Assembly (NCBI RefSeq): GCF_003050835.1
Contig: NZ_QAOJ01000014.1
Span: forward strand, 94,243-158,242
Length of the DNA stretch: 64,000 nucleotides
Origin: Pseudomonas sp. GV071
Lineage (GTDB): Bacteria > Pseudomonadota > Gammaproteobacteria > Pseudomonadales > Pseudomonadaceae
Reading direction: 5' to 3'
Part shown: piece after piece, positions 1 through 8,900 of the stretch
Layout of the letters: every line of letters starts with the position of its first letter
Numbering within the stretch: position 1 is the stretch's first letter
Notes under the pieces: generated by a model
The model's database searches: none
Told to the model about the DNA's origin: nothing
What the model saw: the letters and a program-made list of their open reading frames with translations, nothing else
Position numbers and translations under genes: made by a program

Positions 1-702
1 CTGTTCGCCGCCGCTGGCGTGGACCGCGTGTTGTGCCTGTCCTTCAACCGCCGTTTGCGTGAGCTCAGCGCCGCCGAGTTCGTCCATACCGTGCTGGTGC
101 AAGGCCTCGGCGTGCAACACCTGGAAGTCGGCGACGATTTCCGCTTCGGTTGCGACCGGGCCGGTGACTTCGCGTTTCTGCAGCAAGCCGCCGTAGTCGA
201 AGGATTTACCCTGGAAGCCGCCAGCACCGTTGAAATCGACGGCCTGCGGGTAAGCAGTACGCGAGTTCGTGAGTCGCTGGCAGCCGCCGACTTCCCTCTG
301 GCCGAGCGCCTGTTGGGCCGGCCCTTCCAGATTTCCGGGCGGGTGTTGCATGGGCAGAAGCTGGCCCGCCAGTTCGGTACGCCGACGGCCAACGTACAAC
401 TCAAACGTCGTCGTGTGCCGTTGACCGGGGTGTACCTGGTCACCGTCGAACTCGACGGCCAACCCTGGCCCGGCGCCGCCAATATTGGCGTGCGGCCGAC
501 GGTGCAGGGCGACGGTAGCGCACACCTGGAAGTGCATCTTTTAGATTTTGTCGGCGATCTGTATGGCCGACGTTTGACGGTGGCATTCCACCACAAGCTG
601 CGTGATGAGCAGCGTTTCGCCTCTCTGGAGGCGCTGAAGACGGCGATACACGCGGATGTCGCCGCCGCCCGTGCCCTATGGCAGGGTCAACCGCTTAAGT
701 GA
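1..702 (+). CDS. ribF: Bifunctional riboflavin kinase/FAD synthetase, 5'-truncated by the window edge
   Basis: The reading frame is open from base 1, so the true start lies outside the window. The visible part holds the end of the FMN adenylyltransferase domain (HLEVGDDFRFG region near the start) and a full C-terminal riboflavin kinase domain with the motifs GTPTANVQL, GVYLV, NIGVRPTV and LYGRRL. By family, the enzyme phosphorylates riboflavin to FMN and adenylates FMN to FAD in the cytoplasm. The stop codon lies 10 bp before the ileS ATG, the ribF-ileS-lspA order usual in gammaproteobacteria, so the genes are probably co-transcribed. Confidence 0.96.
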   Translation: MFAAAGVDRVLCLSFNRRLRELSAAEFVHTVLVQGLGVQHLEVGDDFRFGCDRAGDFAFLQQAAVVEGFTLEAASTVEIDGLRVSSTRVRESLAAADFPLAERLLGRPFQISGRVLHGQKLARQFGTPTANVQLKRRRVPLTGVYLVTVELDGQPWPGAANIGVRPTVQGDGSAHLEVHLLDFVGDLYGRRLTVAFHHKLRDEQRFASLEALKTAIHADVAAARALWQGQPLK

Positions 703-712
703 AGAGCCTGAG

Positions 713-3544
713 ATGACCGACTACAAAGCCACGCTGAACCTTCCTGATACCGCCTTCCCAATGAAGGCCGGCCTGCCACAGCGCGAACCGCAGATTCTGC
801 AGCGCTGGGACAGCATTGGCCTGTATCAGAAGCTGCGCGAGATTGGTAAGGATCGGCCCAAGTTCGTGCTGCACGACGGCCCGCCCTATGCCAACGGCAA
901 TATTCACATCGGTCACGCGGTAAACAAGATTCTCAAAGACATGATCGTGCGCTCGAAAACCCTCTCCGGGTTCGACGCGCCGTACGTGCCGGGTTGGGAC
1001 TGCCACGGCCTGCCGATCGAGCACAAGGTCGAAGTCACCCACGGCAAGAACCTGCCCGCGGATAAAACCCGCGAGCTGTGCCGCGCCTATGCCGCTGAAC
1101 AGGTGGAAGGGCAGAAAGTTGAGTTCATCCGCCTGGGCGTGCTCGGCGACTGGGCCAACCCCTACAAAACCATGGACTTTGCCAACGAAGCCGGCGAGAT
1201 CCGCGCCCTGGCCGAAATGGTCAAAGGCGGTTTCGTGTTCAAAGGCCTGAAGCCGGTGAACTGGTGCTTCGACTGCGGCTCGGCCCTGGCGGAAGCGGAA
1301 GTCGAATACCAGGACAAGAAGTCCTCGACCATCGACGTCGCCTTCCCGATTGCCGACGAGGCCAAACTGGCCGCCGCTTTCGGCCTGCCGACGCTGAGCA
1401 AACCTGCTGCCATCGTGATCTGGACCACCACCCCGTGGACCATCCCGGCCAACCAGGCGCTCAACGTTCACCCGGAATTCACCTATGCCCTGGTCGACGT
1501 CGGCGACAAGCTGCTGATCCTCGCTGAAGAGCTGGTCGAAGCCTGCCTGACCCGTTACGGCCTGCAAGGCTCGGTCATCGCCACCGCCCAAGGCGCGGCG
1601 CTGGACCTGATCAACTTCCGTCACCCGTTCTACGACCGCCTCTCGCCGGTATATCTGGCCGAGTACGTCGAGCTGGGCGCCGGTACCGGCGTGGTGCACT
1701 CGGCACCTGCCTACGGCGAGGACGACTTCGTCACCTGCAAGCGCTACGGCATGGTCAACGACGACATCCTCACGCCGGTGCAGAGCAACGGCGTGTACGT
1801 CGAATCGCTGCCGTTCTTCGGCGGCCAGTTCATCTGGAAAGCCAACCCGGCCATCGTCGAGAAACTCAGCGAAGTCGGCGCGCTGATGCACACCGAAACC
1901 ATCAGCCACAGCTACATGCACTGCTGGCGCCACAAGTCGCCGCTGATCTACCGCGCCACTGCGCAGTGGTTCGTCGGCATGGACAAGCAGCCGAACACCG
2001 GCAACACCCTGCGTCAGCGCGCGGTGAAAGCCATCGAAGACACCCAGTTCGTCCCGGCCTGGGGCCAGGCGCGTCTGCACTCGATGATCGCCAACCGTCC
2101 GGACTGGTGCATCTCCCGTCAGCGCAACTGGGGTGTGCCGATTCCGTTCTTCCTCGATAAAGCCACCGGTGAGCTGCACCCGCGCACCGTCGAGCTGATG
2201 GAAGAAGTGGCCAAGCGCGTTGAACAGGAAGGCATCGAAGCCTGGTTCAAGCTCGACGCCGCCGAGCTGCTCGGTGACGAAGCCGGCAACTACGACAAGA
2301 TCAGCGACACCCTCGACGTCTGGTTCGACTCCGGCACCACCCACTGGCATGTGCTGCGTGGCTCGCACCCGATGGGCCACGAGTCCGGCCCACGCGCCGA
2401 CCTGTACCTGGAAGGTTCCGACCAACACCGCGGCTGGTTCCACTCGTCCTTGCTGACCGGTTGCATGCTGGACGACCACGCGCCGTACCGCGAGCTGCTG
2501 ACCCACGGCTTCACCGTGGACGAGAGCGGCCGCAAGATGTCGAAATCGCTGGGCAACGTCATCGCCCCGCAGAAGGTCAACGACACCCTGGGCGCCGACA
2601 TCATGCGTCTGTGGGTTTCGGCCACCGACTACTCCGGCGAAATGGCGGTTTCCGAGCAGATTCTGCAGCGCAGCGCCGATGCCTATCGCCGCATCCGTAA
2701 CACCGCGCGTTTCCTGCTTTCCAACCTCAGCGGCTTCAACCCGGCCACCGACTTGCTGCCAGCCGAAGACATGCTGGCCCTGGACCGTTGGGCGGTGGAC
2801 CGTGCCTTGCTGCTGCAAAACGAACTGCAAGAGCACTACGGCGAATACCGCTTCTGGAACGTCTACTCCAGGGTGCACAACTTCTGCGTGCAGGAGCTGG
2901 GCGGCTTCTACCTGGACATCATCAAAGACCGTCAGTACACCACCGCCAGCGACAGCCAGGCGCGTCGTTCCTGCCAAACCGCGTTGTTCCACATCGCCGA
3001 AGCGCTGGTGCGCTGGATCGCACCGATCCTCGCCTTCACCGCAGACGAGCTGTGGGAATACCTGCCCGGCGAGCGCAACGAATCGGTAATGCTTAACACC
3101 TGGTACGAAGGCCTCACCGCCTTGCCGGAAGGCTTCGAGCTGGACCGCGCTTACTGGGATCGCGTGATGGCCGTGAAAGTCGCGGTCAATAAAGAGATGG
3201 AAGTTCAGCGCGCGGCCAAGGCCATCGGTGGCAACCTGCAAGCCGAAGTCACCCTGTACGCCGAAGACGCGCTGGTCAGCGACCTGAACAAGCTTAGCAA
3301 CGAGCTGCGTTTCGTCCTGATCACCTCGACAGCTGCCGTTGCCCCGTTCGCCAGTGCGCCAGCTGATGCTGTGGTCACCGAAGTGGCCGGCCTGAAACTG
3401 AAAGTAGTGAAATCAGCCCACGCCAAGTGCGCGCGCTGCTGGCACTGCCGTGAAGACGTTGGTGTGAACCCGGAGCACCCGGAAATCTGCGGTCGCTGCG
3501 TCGACAACATCAGCGGTGCGGGCGAGGTTCGTCACTATGCCTAA
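713..3544 (+). CDS. ileS: Isoleucyl-tRNA synthetase
   Basis: Class I aminoacyl-tRNA synthetase of 943 aa that charges tRNA-Ile and edits Val. The HIGH signature is at residues 65-68 and KMSKS at about 608-612. The C-terminal zinc finger is present, with Cys at about 906, 909, 926 and 929. The start at 713 (MTDYKATLNL) is preferred over an in-frame ATG at 656, because the latter overlaps ribF and adds 19 unconserved residues; 943 aa is the length expected in Pseudomonas. The last 8 bp overlap lspA, which indicates translational coupling. Confidence 0.98.
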   Translation: MTDYKATLNLPDTAFPMKAGLPQREPQILQRWDSIGLYQKLREIGKDRPKFVLHDGPPYANGNIHIGHAVNKILKDMIVRSKTLSGFDAPYVPGWDCHGLPIEHKVEVTHGKNLPADKTRELCRAYAAEQVEGQKVEFIRLGVLGDWANPYKTMDFANEAGEIRALAEMVKGGFVFKGLKPVNWCFDCGSALAEAEVEYQDKKSSTIDVAFPIADEAKLAAAFGLPTLSKPAAIVIWTTTPWTIPANQALNVHPEFTYALVDVGDKLLILAEELVEACLTRYGLQGSVIATAQGAALDLINFRHPFYDRLSPVYLAEYVELGAGTGVVHSAPAYGEDDFVTCKRYGMVNDDILTPVQSNGVYVESLPFFGGQFIWKANPAIVEKLSEVGALMHTETISHSYMHCWRHKSPLIYRATAQWFVGMDKQPNTGNTLRQRAVKAIEDTQFVPAWGQARLHSMIANRPDWCISRQRNWGVPIPFFLDKATGELHPRTVELMEEVAKRVEQEGIEAWFKLDAAELLGDEAGNYDKISDTLDVWFDSGTTHWHVLRGSHPMGHESGPRADLYLEGSDQHRGWFHSSLLTGCMLDDHAPYRELLTHGFTVDESGRKMSKSLGNVIAPQKVNDTLGADIMRLWVSATDYSGEMAVSEQILQRSADAYRRIRNTARFLLSNLSGFNPATDLLPAEDMLALDRWAVDRALLLQNELQEHYGEYRFWNVYSRVHNFCVQELGGFYLDIIKDRQYTTASDSQARRSCQTALFHIAEALVRWIAPILAFTADELWEYLPGERNESVMLNTWYEGLTALPEGFELDRAYWDRVMAVKVAVNKEMEVQRAAKAIGGNLQAEVTLYAEDALVSDLNKLSNELRFVLITSTAAVAPFASAPADAVVTEVAGLKLKVVKSAHAKCARCWHCREDVGVNPEHPEICGRCVDNISGAGEVRHYA

Positions 3545-4043
3545 TGCTCGCTTTGGCCGACTGAGTCTGTTGTGGATAAGCCTGCTGGTGCTGATTGCCG
3601 ATCAGGCCACCAAGCTCTACTTCGAAACCAACCTGAGCCTGTACCAGCAGATCGTGGTCATTCCCGACCTGTTCAGCTGGACCCTGGCCTACAACACCGG
3701 CGCCGCCTTCAGCTTCCTCGCCGACAGCTCCGGCTGGCAGCGCTGGCTGTTCGCCCTGATCGCCATTGTCGTCAGCGCCACCTTGGTGGTCTGGCTCAAG
3801 CGCCTGAAGGCCGACGAAACCTGGCTGGCGATTGCCCTGGCACTGGTGCTCGGCGGCGCGCTGGGTAACCTGTACGACCGCATTGTGCTGGGCCACGTCA
3901 TCGATTTTATCTTTGTCCACTGGAAAGACGTTTGGCGCTTTCCAGCCTTCAATATCGCCGACAGCGCCATCAGCGTGGGCGCGGTATTGCTGGCCCTGGA
4001 CATGTTCAAAAGCAAGAAATCCGGAGAGCCCGCCCATGACTGA
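3537..4043 (+). CDS. lspA: Lipoprotein signal peptidase (signal peptidase II)
   Basis: Inner-membrane aspartic protease of 168 aa that removes the signal peptide from diacylglyceryl-modified prolipoproteins. Four hydrophobic segments are visible. Family motifs NTGAAFSFL, GNLYDR, VIDF and FNIADS are present, with the catalytic dyad expected at Asp123 and Asp142. The start at 3537 (MPNARFG) overlaps the ileS end by 8 bp; the upstream in-frame ATG at 3516 would extend into ileS without conserved residues. Its 3' end overlaps the fkpB start by 8 bp. Confidence 0.97.
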   Translation: MPNARFGRLSLLWISLLVLIADQATKLYFETNLSLYQQIVVIPDLFSWTLAYNTGAAFSFLADSSGWQRWLFALIAIVVSATLVVWLKRLKADETWLAIALALVLGGALGNLYDRIVLGHVIDFIFVHWKDVWRFPAFNIADSAISVGAVLLALDMFKSKKSGEPAHD

Positions 4044-4476
4044 AGACGTACGTATTGGCCCGGACAAGGAAGTAACCCTGCACTTCGCCCTGAACCTGGA
4101 AAACGGTGACGTGGTGGACAGCACCTTCGACAAGAAACCGGCCACCTTCAAAGTCGGCGACGGCAACCTGTTACCCGGTTTCGAAGCCGCCCTGTTCGGC
4201 CTCAAAGCCGGCGACAAACGCACCCTGCAAGTGGAACCGGAACATGGCTTCGGCCAACCGAACCCGCAGAACGTGCAAGTGATGCCGCGCTCGCAGTTCG
4301 AAGGCATGGAGCTGTCCGAAGGCCTGCTGGTGATCTTCAACGACGCCGCCAACACCGAGCTGCCCGGCGTGGTCAAAGCCTTTGATGACAGCCAGGTCAC
4401 CATCGACTTCAACCACCCGCTGGCCGGCAAAACCCTGAGCTTTCAGGTGGACATCATCGAGGTCAAACCGGCCTGA
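4036..4476 (+). CDS. fkpB: FKBP-type peptidyl-prolyl cis-trans isomerase, SlpA/FkpB type
   Basis: A 146-aa SlyD-like FKBP. The sequence shows the FKBP core (HFALNLENGDVVDSTF, the GNLLPGFEAALFGLKAGDK segment) with an inserted flap and the closing FNHPLAGKTLSFQVDIIEV strand typical of SlpA/SlyD proteins. It lacks the His-rich metal-binding tail of SlyD. Its predicted role is proline isomerisation and chaperoning in the cytoplasm. The ATG lies inside the lspA stop region (ATGACTGA, 8-bp overlap), as in the conserved ileS-lspA-fkpB-ispH operon. A longer in-frame reading from 3832 is only lspA overlap. Confidence 0.95.
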   Translation: MTEDVRIGPDKEVTLHFALNLENGDVVDSTFDKKPATFKVGDGNLLPGFEAALFGLKAGDKRTLQVEPEHGFGQPNPQNVQVMPRSQFEGMELSEGLLVIFNDAANTELPGVVKAFDDSQVTIDFNHPLAGKTLSFQVDIIEVKPA

Positions 4477-4524
4477 TCGGCCGGTTGCCCTGCACCTGCC
4501 TTCGGGGCGGATGAGGACGAACGT

Positions 4525-5469
4525 ATGCAAATCAAACTCGCCAACCCCCGCGGTTTCTGCGCCGGTGTTGATCGCGCGATCGAAATCGTCAACCGCGCCC
4601 TGGAAGTGTTCGGTCCGCCGATCTACGTGCGCCACGAAGTGGTCCACAACAAATTCGTGGTCGAAGACCTGCGCGCCCGCGGCGCCATTTTCGTCGAAGA
4701 ACTGGATCAGGTGCCCGACAACGTCATCGTCATCTTCAGCGCCCACGGCGTTTCCCAAGCCGTGCGCAAAGAAGCCGAAGCCCGTGGCCTGAAAGTCTTC
4801 GACGCCACCTGCCCGCTGGTGACCAAAGTGCACATCGAAGTCGCCCGCTACAGCCGCGACGGCCGCGAATGCATCCTCATCGGCCACGCCGGCCACCCGG
4901 AAGTCGAAGGCACCATGGGCCAATACGACGCCAGCAACGGCGGCGCCATCTACCTGGTGGAAGACGAAACCGACGTTGCCAACCTGCAAGTACGCAACCC
5001 GGAATCCCTGGCCTTCGTCACCCAGACCACCCTGTCCATGGACGACACCAGCCGCGTCATCGACGCCCTGCGCAGCCGTTTCCCCAGCATTGGCGGCCCA
5101 CGCAAAGACGACATCTGCTACGCCACCCAGAATCGCCAGGACGCCGTCAAACAGCTGGCCAGCGAGAGCGATGTGGTGTTGGTGGTCGGTAGCCCGAACA
5201 GCTCCAACTCCAATCGTTTGCGCGAACTCTCCGAGCGGTTGGGTACTCCGGCTTACCTGATTGATGGTGCTGAGGACCTGCAGCAGGGATGGTTTGCAGG
5301 CGCGGCGCGTATCGGCATCACAGCAGGGGCTTCGGCGCCGGAAGTGTTGGTGCTGGGCGTGGTGCAGAAGCTCAGAGAGTGGGGCGCTACCGGTGCTGAA
5401 GAGCTGGATGGGCGGCCGGAGAATGTGACGTTTTCGATGCCTAAGGAATTGCGGGTTAAGGCGATTTGA
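4525..5469 (+). CDS. ispH: 4-hydroxy-3-methylbut-2-enyl diphosphate reductase
   Basis: A 314-aa [4Fe-4S] enzyme (formerly LytB) for the last step of the MEP pathway, converting HMBPP to IPP and DMAPP. The three cluster Cys are visible: Cys12 (NPRGFCAGV), Cys96 (DATCPLVTK) and about Cys198 (DICYATQNRQ). Other conserved parts are SAHGVS, GHAGHPEVEGT and VVGSPNSSNSNRL. It follows fkpB by 48 bp and ends just before a bidirectional terminator. Confidence 0.98.
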   Translation: MQIKLANPRGFCAGVDRAIEIVNRALEVFGPPIYVRHEVVHNKFVVEDLRARGAIFVEELDQVPDNVIVIFSAHGVSQAVRKEAEARGLKVFDATCPLVTKVHIEVARYSRDGRECILIGHAGHPEVEGTMGQYDASNGGAIYLVEDETDVANLQVRNPESLAFVTQTTLSMDDTSRVIDALRSRFPSIGGPRKDDICYATQNRQDAVKQLASESDVVLVVGSPNSSNSNRLRELSERLGTPAYLIDGAEDLQQGWFAGAARIGITAGASAPEVLVLGVVQKLREWGATGAEELDGRPENVTFSMPKELRVKAI

Positions 5470-5496
5470 GGCGGTAGCGTTAAATCTACTGGATAT

Positions 5497-5528
5497 AAAA
5501 AAGGCCACTTCGATGAAGTGGCCTTTTT
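5497..5528. terminator. Bidirectional intrinsic terminator between ispH and pilE
   Basis: A 10-bp perfect stem (AAGGCCACTT / AAGTGGCCTT) around a 5-nt loop, flanked by an A run on the left and a T run on the right. It can end the ispH operon on the plus strand and the minor pilin operon on the minus strand. Confidence 0.9.
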
Positions 5529-5543
5529 GTTTTTAGCTGCTGG

Positions 5544-5960
5544 TTACTTGAAGCAATCGGCGGCTGGGGTGGTGGTGACGGACGTGCCTTTGGTGCCGGC
5601 CTGGTTGATGGTCAGATTGCCGCATTTAGCGTCGGTTCGCGCTGGCGTTACCGTCAAGGTATAGGCGCTGGTTCCAGCCGCCACATTGCTGATTGATAGC
5701 GTATACAGCTTGTTCGGCGACTGGTCGCTAGCTAGGCCCAGTTTCGCCGAGGTGTCGGCATAGGCGTTGTTCTGCGCAAAGTAGCGCTCCTGACGAGCCG
5801 CCGCATCGTTGAGCAGTGCCTGCCCTTCGGTGCGGTTGCTGCGCATCACGTACTCCTGATAGTTGGGATAGACGATGGCCGCGAGGATGCCGATTACCGT
5901 TACCACGAGCATCAACTCGACCAGGGTATAGCCCTGCATAGTGCGTGCGTTCTTGATCAT
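5544..5960 (-). CDS. pilE: Type IV minor pilin PilE
   Basis: A 138-aa type IV prepilin. The leader ends MIKNARTMQG before the cleavage site, then YTLVELMLVVTVIGILAA. Residue 1 of the mature protein is Tyr rather than the usual Phe, and the conserved Glu5 is present. The hydrophobic N-terminal helix is followed by a small C-terminal domain with two Cys (TDAKCGNL and AADCFK) that could form the D-loop disulfide. It is the last gene of the fimU-pilVWXY1E operon; its ATG overlaps the pilY1 stop by 4 bp. It is predicted to be processed by PilD and to help prime pilus assembly. Confidence 0.93.
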   Translation of the reverse strand: MIKNARTMQGYTLVELMLVVTVIGILAAIVYPNYQEYVMRSNRTEGQALLNDAAARQERYFAQNNAYADTSAKLGLASDQSPNKLYTLSISNVAAGTSAYTLTVTPARTDAKCGNLTINQAGTKGTSVTTTPAADCFK

Positions 5961-8900
5961 TCCAATGTTTCTCGCTCTGGGATAGCGCGCCAGCTTTGAC
6001 GCCCGGAAGAGGTTGGGCCAGCACTGTACTTCATGCCGCCGCCCTGGCTAGGCGCAGTATAGATATCGCCGTTGTTGGTGGTGAAGCCACCGGAGCCTGG
6101 TTTCTTGTAGCTCGACACCACAGTGCTCACACCATTGCTGCTGTAGCTGTCGTTGTCGTCGATGGTCTTGCTGTTATCCAAGTCGAACACGTTGAACTTG
6201 GTGCGGCCGCCGGTATTCGGATCAAGCCCGTACAGCCATGAGTCGACGCCTTCCTTACAAGGGTCAGAGTTCGGGGTGAGGGTGTTGAGCAACAGTGTCT
6301 GGCCGCGAGCAGCCATTGAGTTGATCACCATTTCGCCGCTGTAGGTTGGGGTACTGCCAACCACTTTCAGGTCCAGCGCCCAGCCCCATTTATCCACATC
6401 GGCATCGGTCGTGCCGGTTGCGTCGGTGCGATACCACTGAACGGTGTTGGCGCTGACGATGCGAATGCCCTCAACACCAACGTTGGCGGTGAAGGGATTA
6501 GCGGGCTGTTCCTCAATGGTCTGAGTTTGCAGGTCGGTGCGTACAGGTGGCGATTTGGTCGAAGTGGACTGCCCTTTGGTTTTCCGGTCCCAGATCCCGT
6601 AAAGGGTCATGGCGCGCGACGAGTCAACGGTGCCGTCCTCTGTCTCAAAGTACTTACCGGTACCGAAAATCACCAGATAGCCCAATGTGCTCGGATGGCG
6701 AACCAGGCTTGGTGCAGCGGTAATGGCCTGAGCGGTTGCGGTGTTGGTCGCCCGCGAGTCAGTAGCCTTGTACAGGGGGCTTCCACCATAAGAGACCGCA
6801 AAATGGTTGGGGTCGATATTGCCTAGGAAGCCCGGGCCGCGTTTGAATGGATCAGGTGAGGCGGGCGTAGAGCTGGTGGTGACGAGATCAAAGCGCCACA
6901 TGTTGCCCTGCAGGTCGCCGCCGTAGGCATAGTCGGCAACACCGTCACTGTTGTTATCGGCCAGGCGCAGGCTGGACAGACCGTTAGCTTTAGTCACATC
7001 TCCGGTCACCACAAGTTCGCGTTCCAGCTCGCCGGTAGCGATGTCGAAAATCATCAGCGAGGCGTTGTCGGCGGTAGAGCTGGCTTGGTTGCCATAGCCG
7101 TTGCCGGTCACCACGGCCCAGTCGCCGGTGTGCAATCTGGCGATTACCGGCTGTGGGAAGGTGTAACCCAAGTTGCTCAGGCCCGTGTCGGAAAAGCTCT
7201 TTTCCCACAGCAGGGTGATGGCATCAGGATCCGTCACATCCAGAGCAAACAACGAACGACCACCGGCCCGCAGGGTGCCGACCAGCACGGTGTGCCAAGC
7301 GTTGTCGAAGTAGACATCGCTGACGGTGGGTGTGCCATCGACGAAGTATTGGTGATTGGCACCGGCATAACTTTGTGCAGGCAGTTTGTAGAGGTTTTGA
7401 ATCACCGCCGAAGGAACAAACGCAAAGCGCTCTTCACCGGTGTTGGCGTCAAAACCATGCAGCATGCCGTCGTTGGCGCCGACATAAACCATCGGACGGC
7501 GTGGGGAAGCCAGCTCCATGGAAAGTTTTTCTGCGCGGTTGTCGGCCTTGAACTGGGCGTAGGAGTTATCGCCGCTCACGCCCTCAATGGCATCGGCCAG
7601 ATAAGGTACGAATTTCGGCGTGGCAACAATGACAGGCGAGGAGTTGATGATGTCGCCCAGAACCGTGCTACGAATTCTGAAGCTACCGGAGGTGCTGCCC
7701 TCGGCACTTTGATCGCCGCGAATGTAAGCCAGGCGCGCCGCGCCTTTGGTGTCGGTGGGCGTATTGGTCAGATCGTTATCTTTGTTCAGCAGCGCTTTCT
7801 GTGCGTCGCTGAGGTTGTCCCAGGTGAATTCGGCAAGCGAACCCGTGCTGCCGACCATCTGGATGTTGCGGGTGGAGGCCGTTTTGCTGCGCAGAGCGGT
7901 TTTCGCGTTCCAGGTTTCAGTACGAGTGCCGTTGGTGTCGATACCGAACTTGGTCAGGTTGCCGCTCCAGTCCTCACTATTCAGTTGGGTTTCGTACACT
8001 TCGCGGGTGAGGGTGTCTTCAACCACCGAAGCGGTTACACCGGGTGCGCCCGCCGAAGTCGTGCGGTTACTGATTCGGCTGATGATCTGGTTGAACGCAG
8101 ACACGACAGTGTCCGGGCTGTCGGCACTGAAGAACTCACCACGGGAGTTGATTGCGGTGTGCCACAAGTCGTAGACGTTGTTGGACTTATTTTCCCCTGC
8201 CTCTGGCCATTTAGTACCAGAAACCAAGGCTTCATATCCTGCTCCGCCGTGGGTATCACCGGTCCACGGAATGCCTGCAACAGTCAACGAGGAGCTCAAT
8301 CCCAGGCCGATTGTATAGGTGGTCAGATGCTGCCAAGTGGCCGGATCGTTTTTCGGGTTCCAATACTGCGCCGCCGCATTACTGGCGTTAGGAGCCAGGA
8401 TTACAGGTTTTACATCGTCATCAAGAGTGCTCGCATCGGTAGCCCAGTAGTGAAACGCTAGGTCTGCAAGTGTTGTTAATTCCTTCGTCCCGCTCTTCGT
8501 CAGATCAAAAAATGGATGTTGGAGAGCGTACGCAGTGCCGTCCGGTAATGTGGATGCCGCCCCATCTGTCTTGAGGCTGTCAGGGAATGCTTCGGGGGTA
8601 CTGTTCCACATGCCATCCGTCATCATGATTTGATAGTTGGCTCGGCATGAGTATTTGGGGGTTTGTACCGTAGCGCCGACTCCTCCGGTGTTGGTGAGCG
8701 GGTTGGGGTTGGCGGCCCAAGCAGGACTGTCGGTGGCGGAAAGCATGCTGCCGGCTCGAATCATTGCCTCGAGCAAGAACGTGGAGGAGGTAAAGGTAAC
8801 GTTCGGTAGCCAGTTGAAGAAGTTACCAACATGGTTGCTGGTGAACTTTCTCAGGTAGTTAGTGCCGCATAGTGCGTCGGTCGAGTCGAACGTTTTGCAA

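Noticed and set aside
695..3241. 848-codon open frame antisense to ileS
   Set aside because: It is a mirror of the strongly biased ileS codons in high-GC DNA; it has no family motif, and ileS is complete with HIGH, KMSKS and zinc finger.
4171..5508. 445-codon open frame antisense to fkpB and ispH
   Set aside because: Both sense genes are intact and conserved; the antisense product is low-complexity and shows no domain.
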